Source of the DNA: Stigonema ocellatum SAG 48.90 = DSM 106950
GTDB taxonomy: Bacteria; Cyanobacteriota; Cyanobacteriia; Cyanobacteriales; Nostocaceae
NCBI GenBank assembly: GCA_016903675.1
Contig: JADQBA010000112.1
Span: forward strand, 1 to 29,747
Length of the DNA stretch: 29,747 bases
Direction: 5' to 3'
Position 1 is the first letter of the stretch, and the number at the start of each line of letters is the position of its first letter. Made by a program: the position numbers and the translations under genes. Below are positions 1 through 5,902 of this stretch, in pieces. The notes beneath the pieces were generated by a model that ran no database searches, was not told the DNA's origin, and saw only the letters and a program-made list of their open reading frames with translations.

Positions 1-1
1 G

Positions 2-199
2 ACAATTTTAGAAAATTGTGTTCCCTTCGAGCAAGAAATATATGACTATTTATTAGAGCAAAAAAGTGAGGGATTAACGAAAATTCAAAAAGCGTTCAAC
101 CTGAATCGTATCGTCGCCGTAAATGCTCTGAATGCTTTAGAAGAGAAAGGCTTAGTCAGCCAAAAAAATCGGCTTTATACCATTGAAGAGCCAAATTAA
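2..199 (+). CDS. C-terminal end of an upstream gene (possibly gvpN), winged-helix-like tail
   Basis: An open frame runs from the window edge to a TAA at 197-199, giving 65 residues of a protein whose start lies outside the window. The visible part reads as a small winged-helix or helix-turn-helix unit: a stretch beginning EQEIYDYLLEQKSEG, a recognition-helix-like segment (AFNLNRIVAVNALNALEEKG), then LVSQKNRLYTIEE, a typical beta-wing. The gene ends 2 bp before gvpJ, so the two are surely cotranscribed. In characterised cyanobacterial gas-vesicle clusters the gene before gvpJ is gvpN, a MoxR-like AAA+ ATPase, and this may be its C-terminal extension. That assignment rests on gene order only, because no ATPase motif is inside the window. 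Confidence 0.6.
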   Translation, partial: TILENCVPFEQEIYDYLLEQKSEGLTKIQKAFNLNRIVAVNALNALEEKGLVSQKNRLYTIEEPN

Positions 200-201
200 A
201 C

Positions 202-600
202 ATGACTACTACCCCAATAGTGCCAACACGTTCTCATACTAACTCTAATCGGGCTATTAATACATCTACTCAAGGTTCCACCTTAGCAGATATCCTGGAA
301 AGAGTTTTAGATAAGGGAATCGTGATTGCTGGTGATATTTCTGTATCTATCGCTTCTACTGAACTTATACATATCCGGATTCGCTTGTTAATTGCATCAG
401 TTGATAAAGCACGGGAGATGGGTATTAATTGGTGGGAAAGTGACCCTTATCTCAGTAGCAAAGCTAACCGTTTAGTTGAGGAAAATCAACAACTTCAGCA
501 TCGGCTTGAGAGTCTGGAAGCAGAAATGCGATCGCTGACATCTGTCAATGTGAAACAGCCAGATACGTTAAACGCAAATCCTGAAGAGGATAACTCTTAA
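202..600 (+). CDS. gvpJ: Gas vesicle protein GvpJ (GvpA/GvpJ family)
   Basis: This 132-residue protein belongs to the GvpA/GvpJ family, the hydrophobic ribs and minor shell or nucleation components of gas vesicles. A variable N-terminus (1-26) precedes the conserved family core at about 27-75. The core holds STLADILERVLDKGIVIAGD, an amphipathic segment typical of the family, then ISVSIASTELIHIRIRLLIA. After WWESDPYL the chain continues as a predicted coiled coil (about 95-115) and a polar acidic tail. The extended C-terminus distinguishes GvpJ from the shorter shell protein GvpA. It starts 2 bp after the preceding gene and no Shine-Dalgarno is visible, so translational coupling is likely. GvpJ is a minor component thought to take part in early vesicle assembly. 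The call is secure from sequence and from gvpK and gvpF downstream. Confidence 0.93.
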   Translation: MTTTPIVPTRSHTNSNRAINTSTQGSTLADILERVLDKGIVIAGDISVSIASTELIHIRIRLLIASVDKAREMGINWWESDPYLSSKANRLVEENQQLQHRLESLEAEMRSLTSVNVKQPDTLNANPEEDNS

Positions 601-607
601 GAAACAC

Positions 608-825
608 GGGGAGTGGGGAGTAGGGAGTGGGGAGTGGGGAGTGGGGGAAGAGGGGAGAATGGTGGTGCACCACCCGCTATGAATGAAAGAAAAACTGTCT
701 TTTCCCCCTACACCCCTGTGTTTCTTGAGAGCGCCCCACGGGCGGCGTACCACCCGCTACGAATGAAAGAAACACCCCATTCCCCCTCTTCCCCCACTCC
801 CTATTCCCTACTCCCCACTCCCTAC
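608..825. repeat. Short tandem repeats in inverted arrangement between gvpJ and gvpK
   Basis: The left arm (608-655) is a run of GGGGAGTGGGGAGTAGGGAG-type heptamer repeats. The right arm (775-825) is the complementary C-rich version, so the two could pair as a large imperfect hairpin. Between them lie two diverged direct copies (661-693 and 741-773) of a unit that includes ACCACCCGCTA(T/C)GAATGAAAGAAA. No gene is supported in 601-911. Short open frames here are products of the repeat. Such short tandemly repeated sequences are characteristic of heterocyst-forming cyanobacteria. Confidence 0.85.
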
Positions 826-911
826 TTAATCATTAAAGCATAGCTTTTCAGCTTGAACTCTAGTCAAACAATTGAATGGCGTAAAATTAATTTTTAAAAG
901 TTGGTAGTATT

Positions 912-1385
912 ATGGAAATAGTTTCCACCCCACTTGACAATACCAACGATTTGTTGACTACAAATCCTAAAGCTAAGAGTCAGGCAGGTTTAGTTCCCTT
1001 GCTGTTAACTGTGGTGGAATTGATACGTCAGCTGATGGAAGCTCAAGTCATTAGGCGTATGGAACAACAGTGCCTTAGTGAATCAGATTTAGAGCGAGCA
1101 GCAGAAAGTTTGCACAAGTTAGAGCAACAAGTTTTCAGTTTGTGTGAAATTTTTGAGATTGATCCAGCGGACTTAAATATCAAGTTAGGAGAGTTTGGTA
1201 CTCTTTTACCAGCACCTGGGTCTTATTATCCGGGGGAAACTGGCAATTCTCCTTCGATCCTAGAACTACTAGATCGTCTTTTAAACACGGGCGTTGTTGT
1301 TGACGGCGAAATAGATTTAGGTATAGCTGAACTCAATCTCATTCACGCTAAGTTGCGGTTAGTTTTGACCTCAAAACCGATTTAA
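912..1385 (+). CDS. gvpK: Gas vesicle protein GvpK
   Basis: GvpK is a conserved accessory protein required for gas-vesicle formation in the organisms where it has been tested. The 157-residue product has the family layout. A polar N-terminus is followed by a hydrophobic helix (AGLVPLLLTVVELIRQLMEA, about 26-45), then the signature helical region RRMEQQCLSESDLERAAESL and LEQQVFSLCEIFEIDPADLN. A second half (about 115-157, LLDRLLNTGVVVDGEIDLGI and NLIHAKLRLVL) is clearly related to the GvpA/GvpJ core, which is a known feature of GvpK. Start ATG 912 has no clear Shine-Dalgarno. It is followed 27 bp later by gvpF, in the usual gvpJ-gvpK-gvpF order. Length and motifs are normal for the family. Confidence 0.93.
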   Translation: MEIVSTPLDNTNDLLTTNPKAKSQAGLVPLLLTVVELIRQLMEAQVIRRMEQQCLSESDLERAAESLHKLEQQVFSLCEIFEIDPADLNIKLGEFGTLLPAPGSYYPGETGNSPSILELLDRLLNTGVVVDGEIDLGIAELNLIHAKLRLVLTSKPI

Positions 1386-1412
1386 TTATCAAGGTTGAAT
1401 GTTTGTCAGTTT

Positions 1413-2147
1413 ATGGATGTTGGTTTTTATTTATACGGGATTTTTCCTGATCCCATGCCTGAAACATTTCCTCTTCAAGGATTGGATTCACAGCCTGTTT
1501 ATACTCGAGTAATTGATGGATTTACTTTTTTGTATTCAGGTGCAAAACAGGAAAAATATTTGGCTTCTCGCCGCAATTTAATCACTCATGAAAGAGTCTT
1601 AGAGCAACTAATGCACGAAGGGTTTCGTACCCTTCTCCCTCTGCGTTTTGGATTAGTAGTGAAAGATTGGGACACAGTTATCACACAACTCATACAACCG
1701 CATAAAGACTCATTGCATGACCTATTTCAAAAATTGGCAGGACGGCGAGAGGTTAGCCTTAAGATTCTTTGGGATACAAAATCTGAATTACAAGCCATGA
1801 TGGATTCTAATCCAGATTTGAAGCAGAAGCGCGACAAAATGGAAGGAAAAATATTGAGTATGGAGGAAGTTATTCAAATTGGACAATTAATCGAAAGAAA
1901 TCTCACAGATCGCAAAGAATCTGTCATTGAAGTTTTCTTAAATGAACTAAATTCTTTAGCAGATGAGGTTGTAGAAAGTGCGCCAATGACTGAAGAAATG
2001 ATTTACAACGCTGCCTTTTTGATTCCTTGGGAAACCGAATCTGTATTTTGCGAACGTGTGGAAGCGATTGACCAAAAATTTGATGGACGGTTACGCATTC
2101 GCTACAACAATTTTACTGCCCCCTATACATTTGCCCAAATCTCTTAA
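1413..2147 (+). CDS. gvpF: Gas vesicle protein GvpF (GvpF/GvpL family)
   Basis: This is a 244-residue GvpF/GvpL-family protein, an accessory component that binds nascent GvpA and helps assembly. Family marks are the N-terminal beta strand GFYLYGIFP, the segment LEQLMHEGFRTLLPLRFGLV (the PxRFG motif shared by GvpF and GvpL), a long helical coiled-coil middle (about 95-185) and the C-terminal AAFLIPWETESVFCERVEAI with RIRYNNFTAPYTFAQI. I chose ATG 1413 over an in-frame TTG at 1395, because it places the conserved strand at residues 4-12 as in relatives and the TTG has purines directly abutting it. gvpG begins 14 bp after the stop. A second, diverged member (GvpW) is encoded at 3217-3906. Confidence 0.92.
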   Translation: MDVGFYLYGIFPDPMPETFPLQGLDSQPVYTRVIDGFTFLYSGAKQEKYLASRRNLITHERVLEQLMHEGFRTLLPLRFGLVVKDWDTVITQLIQPHKDSLHDLFQKLAGRREVSLKILWDTKSELQAMMDSNPDLKQKRDKMEGKILSMEEVIQIGQLIERNLTDRKESVIEVFLNELNSLADEVVESAPMTEEMIYNAAFLIPWETESVFCERVEAIDQKFDGRLRIRYNNFTAPYTFAQIS

Positions 2148-2161
2148 TTGGACTCAGCACT

Positions 2162-2539
2162 ATGTTAATGAAAGCTTTACTACTTCCAGTCACGGGACCC
2201 CTTAGTGGACTTATGTGGATTGGAGAACAAATTCTAGAACGGACTAATACTGAATTTGATGACCAAGAAAATTTGCATAAACAATTATTAACCCTGCAAC
2301 TTTCTTTTGATATTGGGGAAATTTCTGAAGAAGAATTCGAGGCTAAAGAAGAAGAACTTCTTCTAAAAATTCAAGCTTTAGAAGAGCAATCCCAGTTGGA
2401 CGAAGAATCAGAAGAAGAGGAAGATTTTGAAGAGCAATCTGACTTTAGCGCTACATGTGACCAAGACGAAATCTTTGAAAAGCAATTACAGCTTGAAACG
2501 TCCTTTAAGGAAAAACAAAACTTAGTTTTATTGCCTTGA
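2162..2539 (+). CDS. gvpG: Gas vesicle protein GvpG with long acidic C-terminus
   Basis: GvpG is a small accessory protein of gas-vesicle assembly. The N-terminal 80 residues match the family: a hydrophobic start (LLLPVTGPLSGLMWIGEQIL), then a helical region containing LHKQLLTLQLSFDIGEISEE and the conserved EEFEAKEEELLLKIQALEE. At 125 residues it is longer than the roughly 80-90 residues I expect for GvpG. The extra part (about 85-120) is extremely acidic (for example DEESEEEEDFEEQSDF). The start could be ATG 2162 or ATG 2168. It follows gvpF by 14 bp and is the last + strand gene before a terminator-like hairpin at 2579-2596. Confidence 0.88.
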   Translation: MLMKALLLPVTGPLSGLMWIGEQILERTNTEFDDQENLHKQLLTLQLSFDIGEISEEEFEAKEEELLLKIQALEEQSQLDEESEEEEDFEEQSDFSATCDQDEIFEKQLQLETSFKEKQNLVLLP

Positions 2540-2578
2540 TATGTTTAGTAATTTCATCAGATTTTAACCCTACTTAAA

Positions 2579-2606
2579 AACCCGCAGAAGCGGGTTAATT
2601 GATTAA
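2579..2606 (+). terminator. Probable intrinsic terminator after gvpG
   Basis: A perfect 7-bp stem AACCCGC / GCGGGTT (2579-2585 and 2590-2596) closes a 4-nt AGAA loop and is followed by an AT-rich run ending in TTTT. It lies 39 bp after the gvpG stop, between it and the convergent small gene at 2757-3074. It could partly end the gvpJ-gvpG transcript, leaving gvpW and the ATPases to their own promoter. The T-tract is interrupted, so termination may be incomplete. Confidence 0.6.
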
Positions 2607-2756
2607 TTTTATACATGGCTTTTGGAGGCGAATTAATCAAATGTTTAGAATCTACAGATAACCGCAAAGATAAAATACCAGCCGTCTATTAATTAAAGGG
2701 TTAAACTCATAGGATAACAGACTTGATAACTGGTATTTTATTTCAATGCTAATGCC

Positions 2757-3074
2757 TTAATATTCCATCTCAAAAGTTTCGTAATTATTCGATTCAATCG
2801 GGATATTTCGAGGTACTACAGTTTGAGCAAACATTGACTCATTATGACGTAATTGATTAATAGTTTTCTCGGTGTCAGCTATTTGATGATTGAGAACATC
2901 AAGACTTTTTTGAAGTATGCTCATACGCTCTTTGATACAATTCATTTCTCTGTATATTTTTTGTTTTTCAGTGATCATTTTATAAAGCTCCAATTGAGTA
3001 GAAGCCTCAGTTCTGTTTCGAGGCATTGTAGTTACTTTAGGTCTGATTATGTTGCGATTGTGAAAACTTTTCAT
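2757..3074 (-). CDS. gvpV: Probable gas vesicle protein GvpV, small coiled-coil protein in inverted orientation
   Basis: The 105-residue product has a basic N-terminus (RNIIRPKVTTMPRNRTEAST), then a continuous heptad-like helix from about 25 to 80 (LELYKMITEKQKIYREMNCI, MSILQKSLDVLNHQIADTEK) and a short polar acidic tail. In cyanobacterial gvp clusters a small protein, gvpV, lies between gvpG and gvpW. This gene occupies that slot and has the expected size and a resembling QLELYK..TEKQ core, but it is on the opposite strand. It is divergent from gvpW, sharing a 142-bp AT-rich spacer that probably holds both promoters. The name is given from position and recall of the family and was not checked by alignment. 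A later start at Met18 is possible. Confidence 0.6.
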   Translation of the reverse strand: MKSFHNRNIIRPKVTTMPRNRTEASTQLELYKMITEKQKIYREMNCIKERMSILQKSLDVLNHQIADTEKTINQLRHNESMFAQTVVPRNIPIESNNYETFEMEY

Positions 3075-3216
3075 CAGAAATTACTCAATAGTTTGTTTAT
3101 AGTATTATATCTGATAAAATCAGATTGTAAAGAGTCAAAATAATCATTTTAAAACAAATAAAAATGTTATCAAAATTAGCATTTTAAGCCAGTATCTTTT
3201 TTATTTTCTTGTTATC

Positions 3217-3906
3217 ATGGAATCACAAAATATCTACACGTATGCCTTTTTGAAACACCCTGAAATTCCGTTATATTTGCCGAAGGGCGCTGCTAGTCAG
3301 GTATTGTTGATTGATGGCACTGAACTTTCGGCTATTGTGGAGCTAGGAATATCTTTAGAGTCATTTCAAACCAATGATGAACAACTGATAAATATGGCTT
3401 TAGCTCATGATCGAGTCATTTGTGAAATTTTTCACCAAATTACCGTTTTACCCTTGCGTTTCGGAACTTATTTTCATTCTCAAACAAGCTTGCTAAACCA
3501 TATAGAATCGCATACCCGAGAATATCAAGAAAAATTAGAACAAATCAATGGTAAAAATGAATATACTTTAAAACTAATTCCCCGTAAGTTAGAAGAAGCT
3601 GTTCAGCCATCCGACGCAGTAAGGAAAGGGAAAGATTATTTTTTAGCTAAAAAACAACACTATGAAAATCAAACAATCTTTAGTGTCGCACAAGCTAATG
3701 AGAAATACAGTCTTATTGATTTAATCACGCAAATTTATGAATTCTCCGCTATGGTTCAGCATCAAGATGAAGAAGTACGGATTTATCTTTTAGTCAGCCT
3801 ACAAGATAAACCTTTTCTTTTAGAACAATTTTTAAATTGGCAAAAAGCTTGCCCCCGTTGGAATTTATCCCTGCAAGGAGGTTTCCCTCCTTATCACTTT
3901 ATTTGA
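3217..3906 (+). CDS. gvpW: Gas vesicle protein GvpW (GvpF/GvpL-family paralogue)
   Basis: The 229-residue protein is a divergent GvpF/GvpL-type protein, called GvpW in cyanobacterial clusters. The N-terminal strand is NIYTYAFLKHPEIPL. The diagnostic HDRVICEIFHQITVLPLRFG (residues about 67-86) carries the same PLRFG motif as GvpF. A helical region with a charged insert (about 95-180) and a hydrophobic C-terminal strand region (VRIYLLVSLQDKPFLLEQFL) follow, ending GGFPPYHFI. Its role is presumably assembly or regulation of vesicle growth beside GvpF. No Shine-Dalgarno is visible at ATG 3217. The tandem ArsA-like ATPase gene starts 42 bp after the stop, which makes cotranscription likely. Confidence 0.85.
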   Translation: MESQNIYTYAFLKHPEIPLYLPKGAASQVLLIDGTELSAIVELGISLESFQTNDEQLINMALAHDRVICEIFHQITVLPLRFGTYFHSQTSLLNHIESHTREYQEKLEQINGKNEYTLKLIPRKLEEAVQPSDAVRKGKDYFLAKKQHYENQTIFSVAQANEKYSLIDLITQIYEFSAMVQHQDEEVRIYLLVSLQDKPFLLEQFLNWQKACPRWNLSLQGGFPPYHFI

Positions 3907-3948
3907 TTATCAATAATACGTTGTTCTCTTTTTTGTTTAAGGTTATTT

Positions 3949-5853
3949 ATGAACTACTACGATTCGCTTCACCTAGTCATGTTTAGTGGGAAAGGCGGTG
4001 TTGGTAAAACTACCGTTTCTTGCAGTTTTGCTCGTTATTGGGCAAGACAGTTTCCCGAAGAGAAAATTTTGTTAATTTCTACAGATCCTGCACATTCCTT
4101 AGGAGATGTACTGCTCTTTGAAGTGAAAGATCATGCTTTACCCTTAGCCGATTTACCTAACCTGAGTATTCAGGCATTGGATGCTGAAAAACTGCTGTTG
4201 GAATTTAAAGCAAAATATAGTCACTTTTTAGAATTGCTTGTTGAGCGAGGAAGTCTAACTGAAGGAGAAGATTTATCCCCAGTTTGGGATTTAAACTGGC
4301 CTGGTTTAAATGAGTTAATGGGGTTGCTTGAAATTGAACGCTTGCTGTCTGAGAAACAGGTTGATCGTGTCATATTAGATATGGCTCCTTCAGGTCATAC
4401 ATTAAATTTATTACGACTAAAAGATTTTTTAGATGTCATTTTAAATTCCTTGGAAATGTTCCAAGAAAAACATCGAGTCATAACACAAAGTTTGACAGGT
4501 AGTTATACGGCTGATGAAGTCGATAAGTTTTTGGTTGACATGAAATTTCAATTTGCAGAAGGAAGAAAAATGCTGCAAGATGAAAAATTTACCGGCTGTT
4601 TAGTAGTCGCCATTTCTGAACCAATGTGTTTGTTAGAAACTGAGCGCTTATTAGAAAGTTTAAAAACCCTACATGTGCCCTATGCTGGATTATTCATTAA
4701 TAAAGCATTGAACGATTCAAATATAGAAATCGACCGTTATGCTGAACAGCAAAATCTCATCAATGAATACTTAAAGATTGCGGATAACAAACCTGTTTTC
4801 ATCGTACCACAACAAAACATAGAACCCTTGGGCGGGGTGGCATTAGATAATCTCATGTCACAAATTCAAAAAATTAATAGAGTTGAATTAGCCCCAGAGC
4901 CACTGATTAAATGGCCAACTAAAGTCCTACCCGGATTTGGTGATTTTATTGCTGAAGGATGTAAACTTATTATTGTTGGAGGAAAAGGAGGTGTTGGGAA
5001 AACAACAGTGGCAGCAGCTATAGGCTGGGCTTCTTCTCAGTCTCATTTAAATAAAAAAGTACGCATGATTTCTATAGATCCAGCTCATTCTTTGGGGGAT
5101 GCTTTTGGAAAAATTTTAGGACATGAACCCGTCTTATTAAGTTCTAATTTAAGCGCTCAAGAAATTGATGCATCTCAAGTTTTAGAACAATTCCGCTCAG
5201 ATTATCTTTGGGAATTAGCGGATATGATGAGTGGTGAAGGCTCTCAAACAGATACAACGGTTAATATTGCCTACCTTCCAGACGCTTGGCGGCAAATCAT
5301 GTCTCAAGCTTTACCAGGTATTGATGAGATATTATCCCTGATCACTCTGATGGATTTATTAGACAGCAACGAGCAAGATTTAATTATTTTAGATACAGCT
5401 CCGACGGGTCATCTCCTGCGCTTTTTGGAAATGCCATCTGCTTTAGAGGATTGGTTATCCTGGATATTTAAGCTATGGATGAAATATCAAAATGCTTTGG
5501 GTCGCCTTGAGTTCATGAGTCGATTGCGGCATTTGCGCCAACAAGTTGTGCAAGCTCAAAAAAAGTTAAAAGACCCACGTTATACTCAATTTGTTGGTGT
5601 GATTCAAAATCAAGCTGCCATTATAGCTGAACACATACGATTAACAGAATCTTTGAAAAAGATGGGGGTTAATCAAAATTATGTCGTACAGAATCGCTAC
5701 ACTCCAGATGTGGCGATTGATGGAAGTTTATTTCCCGAGCAATCAATTATTTGCTTGCCCGCCTTACCCCGCTCTGTGGCTCCATTTGCCCGAATTCAAG
5801 GCGCTGCAAATCTTTTATTTGAAGTTCAACAGTTAACTTTAAATAAAAAATGA
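3949..5853 (+). CDS. Tandem ArsA/Get3-like ATPase of the gas-vesicle cluster
   Basis: A 634-residue fusion of two ArsA/Get3 (TRC40-type) ATPase halves. Half 1 has a deviant P-loop GKGGVGKTT at 14-22, switch I DPAHSLGD at 46-53 and switch II DMAPSGHT at 144-151. Half 2 repeats these as GKGGVGKTT at 345-353, a second DPAHSLGD, and DTAPTGH at 482-488. Get3 proteins chaperone hydrophobic tail-anchor segments, whereas bacterial ArsA energises the arsenite pump. Here I see no CxxC, no arsenite-binding cysteine set and no ArsB, ArsD or ArsR neighbour, so an arsenite role is unlikely. A Shine-Dalgarno AAGG lies 6 bp before ATG 3949. Spacing of 42 bp from gvpW and 49 bp to the next ATPase indicates an operon. 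I infer a chaperone or targeting role for hydrophobic Gvp proteins, which is untested. Confidence 0.85.
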   Translation: MNYYDSLHLVMFSGKGGVGKTTVSCSFARYWARQFPEEKILLISTDPAHSLGDVLLFEVKDHALPLADLPNLSIQALDAEKLLLEFKAKYSHFLELLVERGSLTEGEDLSPVWDLNWPGLNELMGLLEIERLLSEKQVDRVILDMAPSGHTLNLLRLKDFLDVILNSLEMFQEKHRVITQSLTGSYTADEVDKFLVDMKFQFAEGRKMLQDEKFTGCLVVAISEPMCLLETERLLESLKTLHVPYAGLFINKALNDSNIEIDRYAEQQNLINEYLKIADNKPVFIVPQQNIEPLGGVALDNLMSQIQKINRVELAPEPLIKWPTKVLPGFGDFIAEGCKLIIVGGKGGVGKTTVAAAIGWASSQSHLNKKVRMISIDPAHSLGDAFGKILGHEPVLLSSNLSAQEIDASQVLEQFRSDYLWELADMMSGEGSQTDTTVNIAYLPDAWRQIMSQALPGIDEILSLITLMDLLDSNEQDLIILDTAPTGHLLRFLEMPSALEDWLSWIFKLWMKYQNALGRLEFMSRLRHLRQQVVQAQKKLKDPRYTQFVGVIQNQAAIIAEHIRLTESLKKMGVNQNYVVQNRYTPDVAIDGSLFPEQSIICLPALPRSVAPFARIQGAANLLFEVQQLTLNKK

Positions 5854-5902
5854 AAGTGGGCAAAATAAAACAAACTAGTTTTATCAATTTTTGGAGAATC
5901 TT

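Noticed and set aside
568..843. Short overlapping open frames on both strands in the gvpJ-gvpK spacer
   Set aside because: They are translations of G- and C-rich tandem repeats with no conserved residues or start signals.
3949..5853. Arsenite-pump ATPase (ArsA) of a resistance operon
   Set aside because: No arsB, arsD, arsC or arsR gene is nearby, no arsenite-binding cysteine set is visible, and the gene is embedded after gvpW.
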